A stretch of DNA of 64,000 nucleotides from Paenibacillus brasilensis (GCF_009363115.1 NZ_CP045298.1:434001-498000), one strand, 5' to 3'; shown: positions 9,477 to 18,368, counted from the stretch's first letter. Numbers and translations: made by a program. Notes: generated by a model from the sequence alone, not told the origin.

Positions 9477-9900
9477 TTCCCAGCATAGACAGCGCCTTGC
9501 TCAAAATGACATCATTATTATCGTATCCACCTTGGCGCTGGAGACGCCATGCCTCCTCAGGCGTATGCCACGCGACACCTTTTATTTCTTCGATCTGCGC
9601 CTGTAAATCTCCATCCAGTGCCTCCACGAGATAATAATGAACTTCCTTGTCCACTTCCCCATATTCAGCATGCTGGTAGGTATAAGCAATCATATCCACA
9701 TGCTGAATAATTCGCCCGTTTAGCCCTGTTTCCTCGCGAATTTCACGTAAAGCCGTCTGTTCGATTGTTTCTCCAGGTTCCATTTTGCCTTTAGCCAAGG
9801 ATACCTTGCCATATCGGTCAGTAATCAGCTGGATTTCAAGCTGCTCCCCCTGTTTGCGAAACACCACACCGCCTGCTGAAATTTCCTTTTTTGCTGCCAT
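9466..9900 (-). CDS. NUDIX hydrolase
   Basis: Small (144 residues) NUDIX enzyme that would hydrolyse a nucleoside-diphosphate-linked compound. The NUDIX box is complete: G-KMEPG-E-TIEQTAL-REIREETG at about residues 38-58, with the expected spacing and all metal-binding glutamates. The N terminus MAAKKEISAGGVVFRK is the usual first strand. AAAGGAG sits 8 nt before the ATG. Its 3' end overlaps the Na/Pi gene by 11 bases in convergent orientation. The substrate cannot be named; family members include 8-oxo-dGTPases, Ap4A hydrolases and ADP-ribose pyrophosphatases. Confidence 0.92.
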   Translation of the reverse strand: MAAKKEISAGGVVFRKQGEQLEIQLITDRYGKVSLAKGKMEPGETIEQTALREIREETGLNGRIIQHVDMIAYTYQHAEYGEVDKEVHYYLVEALDGDLQAQIEEIKGVAWHTPEEAWRLQRQGGYDNNDVILSKALSMLGINV

Positions 9901-9922
9901 CCTGTAATCTCCTTTCCTTGCG

Positions 9923-9969
9923 CAACAAGGATTCCGTCCTCTCTGTAGGGAAAGGCGAAATCCTTGTTG
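9923..9969 (-). other. Hairpin between mtaB and the NUDIX gene
   Basis: Arms CAACAAGGATT (9923-9933) and AATCCTTGTTG (9959-9969) are perfect 11-bp complements around a 25-nt loop. No T tract follows on the leftward strand, so it may be a weak terminator of mtaB, an RNA processing site or a leader structure for the NUDIX gene. Confidence 0.55.
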
Positions 9970-10004
9970 GCCATCGCTATTGCCTGTTCAGGCTTTTTAT
10001 GTTC

Positions 10005-11348
10005 TTAGAGAGCTGCTTGCAGCCCGTTCTCCAATACGCGGACCAATTGGCCTTCACATTCATTAACGCCCGCCTTCATCAGTTTCACGCGGCACACCTT
10101 GCCGACCAGATCCTCGGCACCTTCAAACACCAGTTGAATGTAATTGTCACTATAGCCGTAGAGTATGCCACTGCCTTCGGTCCCTTTCGGCGCAACTTCC
10201 GGAATGACCTCCAGCACCTGACCTACAAACTTCTCAGCATACGCCAGCTGCATTTGCTCTGACAGTTCAATCAACTCATGCACACGTGCATTTTTCACGT
10301 CCTCGTCGACCTGATCCTCCATACGTGCCGCAGGCGTTCCAGTGCGCTTGGAATACGGGAATACGTGCATTTCTGAAAAATTGATTTTTTTCATCAGCTC
10401 ATAGCCGTTGCGGAACATTTCGTCCGTTTCCCCGGGGAATCCGACAATCACATCTGTTGTAATCGCCACATCCGGCATTGCTTTTCGAATCATAAGCATC
10501 TTGTTATAAAATTCTTCTGTCGTGTACTTGCGGCGCATCCGTTTCAGCACGATGTCGTCTCCTGCCTGAAGCGGTATGTGAAAATGACGAACCAGCTTGT
10601 TGGAGCGTTTCAGCACATCCAGCATTTTTTCATCGATCTGGCTGGCTTCAATCGAGCTGATACGAATGCGTTCCAGCCCTTCCACCTTCTCCAGATCCCA
10701 CAACAGATCGGACAGGTCATAATTTTCCATATCGTCTCCATAGCCGCCAGTATGGATACCTGTAAGTACGATTTCCTTGTAGCCTGCGTGCACCAGCTGA
10801 CGCGCCTGTGCGATAATGCTCGCGGCATCACGGCTGCGGGATAGACCGCGCGACCACGGAATGATGCAGAAGGTGCAGAAATTATTGCAGCCATCCTGAA
10901 TTTTCAAAAACGCACGGGTGTGATGAGCAAAATCAGGCACATCCATTTCCTCAAACACACGAGTCTTCATAATATTTCGTACGGCGTTCACCGGTTGACG
11001 CGATTCTTGAATCTCCTTCACATACGGAATAATCTTGTCCCGATCCTGCGTACCAATAACGAGATCGACACCGGGAATATCCATAATTTCGGCAGGAGAA
11101 GTTTGAGCGTAACAGCCCGTCACTGCCACAATGGCATCTGGATTTCGGCGAATCGCGCGACGAATAATCTGGCGACTCTTTTTATCGCCAGTATTCGTAA
11201 CCGTACATGTATTAATCAAATAAACATCTGCAGTCTGCTCGTCAAAATCCACCTGCTCATAACCTTCTTTTTTGAACAGCTGCCAGATTGCTTCTGTATC
11301 ATAAAAGTTTACTTTACAGCCTAATGTGTAAAATGCCACTGATGGCAT
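10005..11348 (-). CDS. mtaB: tRNA t6A37 methylthiotransferase MtaB
   Basis: Radical-SAM enzyme that converts t6A37 to ms2t6A37 in tRNAs reading ANN codons (B. subtilis YqeV). The ATG at 11348 was chosen because GGGAGGG lies just upstream and the protein begins MPSVAFYTLGCKVN; the longer upstream frame overlaps rsmE. The 447 residues show the N-terminal MTTase domain with three cysteines (LGCKVN, INTCTVT, VTGCYAQ), then the radical-SAM CNNFCTFC motif (CxxxCxxC) and a C-terminal TRAM-like domain. It follows rsmE with one base between stop and start, so the two are co-transcribed and probably coupled. Confidence 0.95.
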   Translation of the reverse strand: MPSVAFYTLGCKVNFYDTEAIWQLFKKEGYEQVDFDEQTADVYLINTCTVTNTGDKKSRQIIRRAIRRNPDAIVAVTGCYAQTSPAEIMDIPGVDLVIGTQDRDKIIPYVKEIQESRQPVNAVRNIMKTRVFEEMDVPDFAHHTRAFLKIQDGCNNFCTFCIIPWSRGLSRSRDAASIIAQARQLVHAGYKEIVLTGIHTGGYGDDMENYDLSDLLWDLEKVEGLERIRISSIEASQIDEKMLDVLKRSNKLVRHFHIPLQAGDDIVLKRMRRKYTTEEFYNKMLMIRKAMPDVAITTDVIVGFPGETDEMFRNGYELMKKINFSEMHVFPYSKRTGTPAARMEDQVDEDVKNARVHELIELSEQMQLAYAEKFVGQVLEVIPEVAPKGTEGSGILYGYSDNYIQLVFEGAEDLVGKVCRVKLMKAGVNECEGQLVRVLENGLQAAL

Positions 11349-11349
11349 G

Positions 11350-12114
11350 TTAAATCCCTCCCATTTCTCCTGACTCATATAAAATGCACGCCAACGCAGC
11401 CATACCTGCGGTCTCTGCACGCAAAATACGTCTTCCCAGCCCTGTAGATTGAGCCCCGGCCTGCTCGGCCTCCAGGCTTTCCGCTTCAGTGAAGCCGCCT
11501 TCCGGGCCCACCACCAGCAGAACACGCGGCTTGTCTGCCGACGCCCATTGTCCTACGAAGGGTTGGATCACATCACGTAGCTGCCGCCCCTGCTCTTTTT
11601 CATAACAATAGCATATCAAATCATACCCCGCAAAAGAAGCCAGCAGCTCTTTCCACGTCAGGGGTGCACTAATTTCGGGAATCCGGTTGCGATGGCTTTG
11701 CTCAGCCGCTTCCTTCACAATCTTGCGCCAGCGCTCCAATCGCTTGCCTTCTTTTTTGGCATCATACTGCACGACTGTACGCTCGGACAAAAACGGTATA
11801 AAGCCCGCTGCTCCGATTTCTGTACATTTTTGCATCACCGTCTCCATCTTGTCTCCCTTAGGAAGACTTTGAGCGATGGTGACCTGCACATGCGGCTCAG
11901 AGCTCATCTCCAGTAGCTCGACGATTGTCGCTGTCACATGATCCAGCTCAATCGTATCCAGCGCAGCCAGTGCTTCTCTGGACACCCCATCACTGACTAT
12001 AATTTTGTCACCGCTACGGCCACGCATGACCTTGGCAATATGCCGCGCGTCCTCACCCGCAACCATCACGTGATCTTCCAGAAATTGCTCTGCCGGAATA
12101 AAATAACGCTGCAT
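11350..12114 (-). CDS. rsmE: 16S rRNA (uracil1498-N3)-methyltransferase RsmE
   Basis: SPOUT-class methyltransferase that makes m3U1498 in 16S rRNA (B. subtilis YqeU), 254 residues, full length. It has an N-terminal PUA-like domain (MQRYFIPAEQF), then the knot region with VVGPEGGFTEAE and LGRRILRAETA, the SAM-binding loops of RsmE. The last codons contain the ribosome site of mtaB. The site-2 protease terminator lies upstream, so rsmE-mtaB forms a separate unit from prmA, although all four are neighbours. Confidence 0.95.
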   Translation of the reverse strand: MQRYFIPAEQFLEDHVMVAGEDARHIAKVMRGRSGDKIIVSDGVSREALAALDTIELDHVTATIVELLEMSSEPHVQVTIAQSLPKGDKMETVMQKCTEIGAAGFIPFLSERTVVQYDAKKEGKRLERWRKIVKEAAEQSHRNRIPEISAPLTWKELLASFAGYDLICYCYEKEQGRQLRDVIQPFVGQWASADKPRVLLVVGPEGGFTEAESLEAEQAGAQSTGLGRRILRAETAGMAALACILYESGEMGGI

Positions 12115-12262
12115 TGTCTCTCACACCTATTCTAAAAATAACTGTTATCCACTGACTTTCCGTACAAAAACCGAATAAATCACCATGCACCATCATATCA
12201 TCTTTTGCGCCTGTATGACCAGTCTGTTCCCTTTTCCATTGTCGCAATATGATCTGTTCTCA

Positions 12263-12285
12263 CAAAAAAGGAGCCCTTAGGCTCC
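12263..12285 (-). terminator. Intrinsic terminator spanning the site-2 protease stop codon
   Basis: GGAGCC-TAAG-GGCTCC followed by TTTTTT on the leftward strand (12285 to 12263). The loop contains the TAA stop of the upstream gene. Confidence 0.85.
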
Positions 12286-12969
12286 AAATAATCCGGTGAT
12301 GTAAAAAGAGAACTGCAAAAACTGTATATATATCACTTGGGCCAGCGTGTAAAGAGGTTCAATCGTTACAGCCCGCACCTGCGGAATGACCAGTATAAGC
12401 AGAAAAATAAAGATGGACCACTGTTCAAACTGCTGAAGCTTGCGGCGCACAGGAGTTGGAGCTACGTCCTCCACAATCCGGTATCCATCCAGCGGAGGCA
12501 GTGGAATCAGGTTAAAGATAAACAGAAACAGATTCAAATTGATCAGTGCATTGATAAACAGATAAATCGCCTGAGCCACCCGCTGGTTCTCCATGCCTGG
12601 CAGCACTTGAAAATGAAGCAGCATGGCATAGATTAATGTAGTGACAAATGCAAGCAACAGATTACTCAGCGGACCGGCAGCCGAAACGATGATACCCATG
12701 AGGCGCGGACGGCTGAAATTATCACGGTTAACCGGAACAGGCTTGGCCCAGCCAAAGCCCCCGATCAGCAGCAAGAGCGTACCCAGCAGATCAATATGCA
12801 CAGCCGGATTTAATGTCACGCGCCCAAGCAGCTTGGCTGTGGGATCACCAAATTTATTGGCATAATACGCATGCGCAAACTCATGCACTGTAAAAGATAT
12901 GATCACAGCCAGTAAGTAAAATGGAAGAACATTTAAATTTACGCGAAAAATACTTTGTAGAAAGTCCAT
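12277..12969 (-). CDS. Site-2 protease family (M50) membrane metalloprotease
   Basis: Predicted intramembrane zinc protease of the M50/S2P family, 230 residues, with several hydrophobic segments. The zinc motif HEFAH lies in the first long hydrophobic segment (about residue 30), and NLIPLPPLDGYRI near residue 160 carries the second conserved DG motif. The ATG at 12969 was chosen for GAGGTAAGC just upstream; a longer frame to 13002 would run into prmA. It begins 2 nt after the prmA stop, so it is in an operon with prmA. Substrate unknown; rhomboid-like short S2P members are often linked to sporulation or sigma-factor control, which is only an inference here. Confidence 0.87.
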   Translation of the reverse strand: MDFLQSIFRVNLNVLPFYLLAVIISFTVHEFAHAYYANKFGDPTAKLLGRVTLNPAVHIDLLGTLLLLIGGFGWAKPVPVNRDNFSRPRLMGIIVSAAGPLSNLLLAFVTTLIYAMLLHFQVLPGMENQRVAQAIYLFINALINLNLFLFIFNLIPLPPLDGYRIVEDVAPTPVRRKLQQFEQWSIFIFLLILVIPQVRAVTIEPLYTLAQVIYIQFLQFSFYITGLFGA

Positions 12970-12971
12970 GC

Positions 12972-13937
12972 TTACCTCTTTCTCGCCACAAACGCCAGCC
13001 AATCTTCATCGCGGCGTATTTCGGCAATTTCAAAGCCAGCTGTCTTCAACGCAGTTTCGACAACCTCTTCTTTATTTTTCCAAATCCCTGAAGCAATATA
13101 AACCCCGCCTGGCTCCAGAGCCTTATATACATCATCAATGAACAGCAAAATAATCTCGGCCAAAATATTAGCAACCACCAGCTTGACCGGCAGCTGGATA
13201 CCCAGTGTTGGATCGCTTGCATTGAGCACGGATAGCAGATCGCTTTCTTTAATAGTAATATGTTCCTCCAGTCCATTCAGACGCGTATTTTCCCGCGCAC
13301 TTGAGACCGCTACCGGATCCAGGTCCAGAGCCAGCACATGCTTCGCTCCCAGCTTCACTGCTCCAATGGCTAAAATACCGGAGCCTGTACCTACATCAAT
13401 AACCTCTTCTCCACCCTTAATTACAGATTCCAGTGTTCTCAGGCAAAGGGATGTTGTAGGATGCGTTCCCGTGCCAAAGGCCATACCCGGGTCCAGCTCA
13501 ATGATTTTTTCATCCTCACTTGCAGGCTCATAGTCTTCCCAAGTCGGTTTGATCGTTAGATGATCCGACACACGTAAAGGCTTGAAATATTGCTTCCAGG
13601 CGTTGGCCCAGTCATCCTCATTGACCGTTTTCAGCTCATACCGAACCTCACCGGGATCAATATCGAAGGTTCTTAATTGTTCGACCCGCGGCTCAATTTC
13701 TGCACGTATGCTGTTCATATCCGCTTCTTCGGAAAAATAGCCCTTGATGATTGCTTGTCCTTCTGGAATGTCGTTCAAGGGGCGATCATACCACTGCCCG
13801 TAAGACGTATCACGCGGTTTGTTGAGCGAGCCGGATTCTTCAATAGAAACCCCTCCCGCCCCTGCTTCGTGCAGGAAATTTGAAATCATTTCGACGGCTT
13901 CTTCGCTTGTATGTATTGTTATTTCATTCCACAACAT
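12972..13937 (-). CDS. prmA: Ribosomal protein L11 methyltransferase PrmA
   Basis: Methylates lysines and the N terminus of ribosomal protein L11 (B. subtilis YqeT). The SAM-binding motif DVGTGSGILAIGAVKLGAKH is near residues 178-197 and the catalytic-domain motif LVVANILAEIIL follows; the N-terminal L11-binding domain begins MLWNEITIHT. Two in-frame ATGs exist: 13946 is only 2 nt from AGGAGG, while 13937 is 11 nt away and is preferred (321 residues). In Bacillus this gene directly follows dnaJ; here the malate genes and two small ORFs lie between. Confidence 0.95.
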   Translation of the reverse strand: MLWNEITIHTSEEAVEMISNFLHEAGAGGVSIEESGSLNKPRDTSYGQWYDRPLNDIPEGQAIIKGYFSEEADMNSIRAEIEPRVEQLRTFDIDPGEVRYELKTVNEDDWANAWKQYFKPLRVSDHLTIKPTWEDYEPASEDEKIIELDPGMAFGTGTHPTTSLCLRTLESVIKGGEEVIDVGTGSGILAIGAVKLGAKHVLALDLDPVAVSSARENTRLNGLEEHITIKESDLLSVLNASDPTLGIQLPVKLVVANILAEIILLFIDDVYKALEPGGVYIASGIWKNKEEVVETALKTAGFEIAEIRRDEDWLAFVARKR

Positions 13938-13975
13938 GGTTTTCATTTCCTCCTCATTTCACATGCATACTCTAT

Positions 13976-14005
13976 ATTGTACTATATACATGCATAAGAG
14001 TTCAA
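13976..14005 (-). promoter_or_regulatory. Putative sigma-A promoter of prmA
   Basis: Leftward TTGAAC (14005-14000), 18-nt spacer, TACAAT (13981-13976), about 35 nt before the start. Short ATGCAT repeats flank the -10 region. Confidence 0.6.
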
Positions 14006-14092
14006 AACAGCAAGTATCATCGGAGAGCGAAAATGTTTTTTGTAGAACTTGTGATGTCGTCTACCCTTTTAAAAACGAGCCTACACAAACAA

Positions 14093-14136
14093 GACGAGCT
14101 ATCCCTTAATCATCATTAAGATGGGGATAACTCGTC
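14093..14136 (-). terminator. Hairpin terminator after the 61-residue ORF
   Basis: GACGAGTTATCCC pairs with GGGATAGCTCGTC around an AT-rich loop, followed leftwards by TTGTTTGTG. One mismatch interrupts the stem. Confidence 0.65.
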
Positions 14137-14146
14137 TTCACGAATT

Positions 14147-14332
14147 CTACTCGCTGTCGTTAATAATACGCTCCTGACGACGATCAGCCACTTCAGCGCG
14201 CCGAATCGCTTCCAAATCCTGAGCATCTGCCTGCTCTGCCGAGAACTCAACGTCCTCATTTTTGACAGATTGCGCCCGTTTGATTTTCTCCGTTTTGGTC
14301 AGCACTTTATCAAAGCGTTTGTTGGTTGGCAT
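14147..14332 (-). CDS. Small hydrophilic protein of unknown function
   Basis: 61 residues, highly charged (MPTNKRFDKVLTKTEKIK), rich in Glu, Asp, Arg and Gln, with no hydrophobic segment and no cysteine. It looks like a small stress- or spore-associated protein of Bacillales, but I do not recognise a family. Coding is supported by AAGGAG 9 nt before the ATG and by a terminator hairpin 11 nt past the stop. It follows the 124-residue gene by about 25 nt, so the two are probably one operon. Confidence 0.65.
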   Translation of the reverse strand: MPTNKRFDKVLTKTEKIKRAQSVKNEDVEFSAEQADAQDLEAIRRAEVADRRQERIINDSE

Positions 14333-14356
14333 CTATCACAGCTCCTTCCAAACTGT

Positions 14357-14731
14357 TCACAGCATTCCACCTGCTTGCTCCACGATGGACATCGCTTGAT
14401 GATGAATGGATTCATCGACTACAGCAGTCAACAAAATATCGCGGCCTGTCGGTCCACCCTGTCCTCCATCGCTCATTCCACTGGCAGTGGGATCAGATGC
14501 AGCCAATATCGCTGGACTTGCATCTGTAAAGTCCACTCCCTGCGTTATAGAGGACAAGCTGGTAATTTGTCCCGAAAATACAGGTAATCCACCGTTGCCT
14601 GTGGACTGTCGCGGATATCGGCTAAATCGGTCTATTGACACATCCGCTACCCGAAGAGCTTCCAGTTTTCTAGCGGCTCCCTGTGCTTCCTCAGGGCTTT
14701 TAAAATACGCCAAAATATTTTTTTCACCCAT
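14357..14731 (-). CDS. General-stress-type small protein (YflT-like domain suspected)
   Basis: 124 residues beginning MGEKNILAYFKSPEEAQGAARKL. The first part resembles the N-terminal domain of YflT/GsiB-region general stress proteins, which have a short strand, then a helix with PEEA; the middle is Gly/Ser/Thr-rich and the end (GRDILLTAVVDESIHHQAMSI) looks like a second ferredoxin-like half. The ATG at 14731 was preferred over the upstream TTG because GGGAG is 9 nt away. The family call is tentative, the coding call is firmer. Confidence 0.6.
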   Translation of the reverse strand: MGEKNILAYFKSPEEAQGAARKLEALRVADVSIDRFSRYPRQSTGNGGLPVFSGQITSLSSITQGVDFTDASPAILAASDPTASGMSDGGQGGPTGRDILLTAVVDESIHHQAMSIVEQAGGML

Positions 14732-14901
14732 CCCCAAAAACTCCCTGTGTAATATTGAGCGCAGCTTTCGTTCAAGAACGATACAGTTGCGCTTTGCTAT
14801 ATCCTGCTCATTGGCACGTATTTATATTCCCCACAGAGATGGGACGGAACAGACAACACCGGATTTAATAGACGAAACACTGGAAATATCGTTTGTGAAG
14901 A

Positions 14902-16107
14902 TTATAACTTTTCCGGGTGCAGGCCAGCAGCGGGTATTTGTCCTGCCTTCGCTACCCCCGTCTCCAATGCAGCGCGAATAACAGCATCCCGAACCTTTTG
15001 CACCACCTTGGGATTAAACACATTAGGTATGATATAAGTTTCACTTAGCTCTTCAGGACTGATTGCATCCGCAATGGCAAGCCCGGCAGCCAGTTTCATT
15101 TCTTCATTAATCGTCGTGGCATGACAATCCAGTGCGCCCCGGAAAATTCCCGGGAAGCACAGTACATTATTTATCTGATTAGGAAAATCAGAGCGGCCCG
15201 TAGCCAATACACGTACAAAAGGCGCTGCTAAAGCTGGATCAATCTCTGGCTTCGGATTCGCCATGGCGAAGACTATAGGATCAGCGGCCATGCTTTGAAT
15301 ATCCTCCACAGTCAATAAATCCGGGCCTGATACACCGATGAAAACATCAGCTCCTACAATCACGTCGGATAAACTACCACTCAGATTATGGGGATTGGTC
15401 ATATTGGCATACTCTGCCCAATGCGGATTACTGTATTCCACTCCACGATGAATGGCCCCTTGGCGGTCAACGCCAATCAGATTACGTACACCCGCCTTGA
15501 GTAGCATACGGGAGCATGCCATACCAGCCGCACCGATACCGGCAAATACAACTTTGACATCCTCCATTTTCTTGCCGCATACCTTCAGCGCATTGACCAG
15601 ACCCGCCAATACGACAACTGCGGTCCCGTGCTGGTCATCATGAAATACCGGAATATCCAACTCCTCTTTCAAGCGTCTCTCGACCTCAAAACAGCGTGGT
15701 GAAGAGATGTCCTCCAGATTAATGCCTCCAAAGGCAGGAGCAATCATTTTGACGATGTGAACAATTTCATCAGGGTCCTTCGTATTGAGACAGATTGGAA
15801 ATGCATCGACACCTGCAAACTGTTTGAACAGGACCGCCTTGCCCTCCATCACAGGCATAGCCGCCTCTGGTCCGATATCCCCTAATCCAAGCACCGCTGT
15901 CCCATCCGATACAACGGCGACTGTATTTTTTTTGATTGTTAGCTCATACGCTTTGGCTGGATCATTCGCAATTTCCATGCAAATTTCAGCCACACCCGGC
16001 GTATAAACCTTGGATAACCCCTCCATCGTTTCAATCCGCTTTTTCGGTAAGGTCTCCATTTTACCACCTTCGTGCAATTCTCTGATTTCGTCCAATAAAC
16101 TACTCAT
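14902..16107 (-). CDS. ytsJ: Malic enzyme, NAD(P)-dependent, short YtsJ type
   Basis: Decarboxylates malate to pyruvate with reduction of NAD(P). Motifs: VYTPGVAEI near the N terminus (substrate tyrosine), [27 protein letters not shown] (metal and substrate binding), and the Rossmann turn [15 protein letters not shown]. At 401 residues it is the short bacterial form, as in YtsJ, not the long MaeA/MalS form. The ATG giving [15 protein letters not shown] has GGAGAG 4 nt upstream and is preferred to one four codons earlier. It follows the 2-hydroxycarboxylate transporter by about 60 nt, so uptake and decarboxylation of malate are probably co-expressed. Cofactor preference is not decided here. 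Confidence 0.9.
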   Translation of the reverse strand: MSSLLDEIRELHEGGKMETLPKKRIETMEGLSKVYTPGVAEICMEIANDPAKAYELTIKKNTVAVVSDGTAVLGLGDIGPEAAMPVMEGKAVLFKQFAGVDAFPICLNTKDPDEIVHIVKMIAPAFGGINLEDISSPRCFEVERRLKEELDIPVFHDDQHGTAVVVLAGLVNALKVCGKKMEDVKVVFAGIGAAGMACSRMLLKAGVRNLIGVDRQGAIHRGVEYSNPHWAEYANMTNPHNLSGSLSDVIVGADVFIGVSGPDLLTVEDIQSMAADPIVFAMANPKPEIDPALAAPFVRVLATGRSDFPNQINNVLCFPGIFRGALDCHATTINEEMKLAAGLAIADAISPEELSETYIIPNVFNPKVVQKVRDAVIRAALETGVAKAGQIPAAGLHPEKL

Positions 16108-16170
16108 ATTTCTCTCCATCCTCTCGTGTCTGTATTTGAGCTATGAATTTCATATCTATATATAAACTCT

Positions 16171-17514
16171 TCAGCTCCATAAATTGAGTAACAAAGTTGC
16201 TAAAATAACCGTGGCTGCCCCGCCAATACGAGTTGCAATTTGCGCAAAAGGCATCAGTTCCATCCGATTTGATGCAGACAAGATGGCCACATCCCCCGTA
16301 CCTCCCAATCCACCACGACAACTAGTTACTATTGCAGCTTCTACTGGATACATATTAATCCATTTTCCGGTAAAATACCCGGCAACAATTAATGCAACGA
16401 CAACCGATGCACAGGTGATGGCATAAGGTATCGTCAGAATCCCAACCACACTATCCAAAGGAACGTATAAAATTCCTAATCCTACCATCAATGGCCACGT
16501 CAGGCTTGCCGTTATACATTTGTACAAATGGAAAGCTCCCTGTTCCAGCTGATTCGGCATGATTTGCACACATTTTATGATAGCCGCTGCCAAAATCATC
16601 AGAATCGGTCCTGGAATATGAAGATATGGCTCCAGCAGCTTGCCTACGATAAAGAAAGTACAGGCCAATAACAGTCCTCCACCCATTAATGGGAAAGAAA
16701 CGGGTTGATCCAAACTTGCAGGGGACAATTTCTCTTCCTTACCTAGTTTTAACAACCTTCCGTTACCAGAAGTATTCGGTCTCTTCTCCGCTAATCTCTT
16801 AAGAACCCCCGCGCCTATGATTGCAACAATATTCCCGATGATTGCAGCCGGGATAAACTGGGATACGAATACCGCCGAATCTTTGCCCAAGACTAATCCA
16901 TACGAGATGGACAAAGGTAAAATTCCTTCCCCAATCCCACCGGAGATAATGGGAATAATGATGTAAAAGAACGTATGATAGGCACTGTAGCCAAAAGCCA
17001 TCCCCACGACCATACCTGCTGCAACAGCTGCAATGGAACCAACTATAATAGGGGCAAAAATTTTAATAATTCCGTTCATCAGCATTTTACGATCCATACC
17101 AAGAATACTCCCGGTTACCAAACAAGCGATGTAGAAATAAAGAAAATTAGAGGTTTTCATGAGCGTGTGTACCGCTCCCATCGCGGATGGACTGAACATA
17201 TTCCAAAATACCATCAACGATGGAACCATGAGTGACAAAATAGCTGGGCCACCAATATGCTTGAGCAGCGGAAGCTTGGAACCCAGTTCACTGAGCAGTA
17301 TGCCCAAAATCATGATGACGGCGAACCCGCCCAACATATCGTTCGGAAGACTTTGTGTAATCGCAGCTGCGTATATAACCAACGCAATCACGACGTAGAG
17401 CGGAAGCGGAATCACTCCCACTTTTATCTTACCTAGCATCCTGATGGCATCTACAGGATTTTTATTCCATTTTTGCTCCTTTTGAATGACAGCCCGGTTT
17501 GTGGCATTTTCCAT
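16171..17514 (-). CDS. maeN: 2-hydroxycarboxylate transporter (malate/citrate symporter, MaeN/CimH family)
   Basis: Secondary transporter of the 2HCT family (CitS, CimH, MaeN), 447 residues with about 11 hydrophobic segments. The two reentrant-loop signatures are present: SGGIGEG in the first half and RGGLGGTGD in the second. Ribosome site AAGGAGGGAG precedes the ATG. Its neighbours, a malic enzyme downstream and a CitA/DcuS-type sensor and regulator upstream, indicate malate as substrate, matching the B. subtilis maeN-malKR system; citrate cannot be excluded from sequence. The leader holds two 26-bp direct repeats and a cre-like site. Confidence 0.87.
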   Translation of the reverse strand: MENATNRAVIQKEQKWNKNPVDAIRMLGKIKVGVIPLPLYVVIALVIYAAAITQSLPNDMLGGFAVIMILGILLSELGSKLPLLKHIGGPAILSLMVPSLMVFWNMFSPSAMGAVHTLMKTSNFLYFYIACLVTGSILGMDRKMLMNGIIKIFAPIIVGSIAAVAAGMVVGMAFGYSAYHTFFYIIIPIISGGIGEGILPLSISYGLVLGKDSAVFVSQFIPAAIIGNIVAIIGAGVLKRLAEKRPNTSGNGRLLKLGKEEKLSPASLDQPVSFPLMGGGLLLACTFFIVGKLLEPYLHIPGPILMILAAAIIKCVQIMPNQLEQGAFHLYKCITASLTWPLMVGLGILYVPLDSVVGILTIPYAITCASVVVALIVAGYFTGKWINMYPVEAAIVTSCRGGLGGTGDVAILSASNRMELMPFAQIATRIGGAATVILATLLLNLWS

Positions 17515-17528
17515 AAAGCTCCCTCCTT

Positions 17529-17580
17529 GTAGTAAAGAACGATCATCATGCCTCGTAGTAAGGAACGATGATCATGCTTC
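17529..17580 (-). repeat. Two tandem 26-bp direct repeats in the transporter leader
   Basis: Units at 17529-17554 and 17555-17580 begin GTAGTAA and share 23 of 26 bases, with no gap. They lie between the predicted -10 (17582-17587) and the ribosome site, so in the transcribed leader. They may bind the response regulator, or be a recent tandem duplication. Confidence 0.75.
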
Positions 17581-17581
17581 T

Positions 17582-17607
17582 ATTCTACACCTTGGAAAAC
17601 GCTTTAT
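17582..17607 (-). promoter_or_regulatory. Predicted promoter with cre-like site before the malate transporter
   Basis: Leftward TAGAAT (17587-17582) could be the -10; the -35 region is poor, as expected for an activated promoter. ATAAAGCGTTTTCC (17607-17594) matches the CcpA cre consensus TGWAANCGNTNWCA at 11 of 14 positions and overlaps the spacer, so glucose repression is plausible. Confidence 0.4.
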
Positions 17608-17648
17608 TTGGTTTTAAAACTAATAATCTACTTTTGTAACTAAAGTAA

Positions 17649-18368
17649 TCAAAGGGAGCTTAAATCATAACCGGCCATGATTTCTTCCGCCTGCGGTAAA
17701 ATATGATATTGGTACACAGGTCGTCCGATGGTCCCATAAATCGTTTCCATAGCAAGCACCTCAATCTCCGTCAAAAAAGTCAGGTATTTACGTATAGACA
17801 CTCTGGATATCCCTGCACTTTCTGCAATGTCCTCGGTGGAAAATAGCTGTGCTTCATGCTGCCGGATACAATTCCATATCATAGCCAGCGTTGACTTGGC
17901 TACCCCTTTGGGCAGTCGGGCCAGATCCTTGGTAGAGTTTTTATGATATAGGAGACGATCCAGCTCCTCCTGTGAAAGCAAGCTGCGCTCACGTACGATA
18001 CTGATATGCTCCCGATAACCTGTGAGTGCCTCCAGAAAACGATTAAAGTGGAACGGCTTAATCAAATAATCCACCGCGCCGAAATTCATCGCCTTCTTGA
18101 CACTGTTCATGTCACTTGCAGCTGAGATCACAATGACGTCCGCATCCACTCCTGCCTCCCGGATGAATGACAGCAAATCCAGGCCATTGCTTTCCTGCAT
18201 ATACACATCTAATAAAATCAGATCAACAGCCCGTTCAGCCAAAAATTTCTTGGCCTCTTCTACAGAAGAAGCCCAGCCTGCACATTGAAAACCCTCTACC
18301 TGCTCCATATATTTGCGGTTAAATTCGGCAACCATCGGATCATCTTCTACAATCAGGACATTAATCAT
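17649..18368 (-). CDS. malR: Response regulator, CitB/DcuR family (MalR-like)
   Basis: Two-component regulator, 239 residues. Receiver domain: VLIVEDDPMVAE (acidic pair), LILLDVYMQESNG (phospho-acceptor Asp near residue 57), and DYLIKPFHFNRF (Lys). The C-terminal helix-turn-helix is in IAESAGISRVSIRKYLTFL, typical of the MalR/DcuR/CitT group. Start chosen at MINVLIVED, 10 nt from GGGG; an ATG three codons earlier is too close. It overlaps the end of the sensor kinase gene by 8 bases and lies about 135 nt before the transporter gene, so it most likely activates that promoter in response to external malate. Confidence 0.88.
   Translation of the reverse strand: MINVLIVEDDPMVAEFNRKYMEQVEGFQCAGWASSVEEAKKFLAERAVDLILLDVYMQESNGLDLLSFIREAGVDADVIVISAASDMNSVKKAMNFGAVDYLIKPFHFNRFLEALTGYREHISIVRERSLLSQEELDRLLYHKNSTKDLARLPKGVAKSTLAMIWNCIRQHEAQLFSTEDIAESAGISRVSIRKYLTFLTEIEVLAMETIYGTIGRPVYQYHILPQAEEIMAGYDLSSL

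Noticed and set aside
13976..14012. Operator-like dyad (ATGCAT repeats) around the prmA -10
   Set aside because: Only the 6-bp ends match; the inner part does not pair, so no operator is claimed.
14757..14795. Imperfect hairpin before the stress-type ORF
   Set aside because: GCGCAGC and GTTGCGC arms have several mismatches and no T tract, so I do not call it a terminator.
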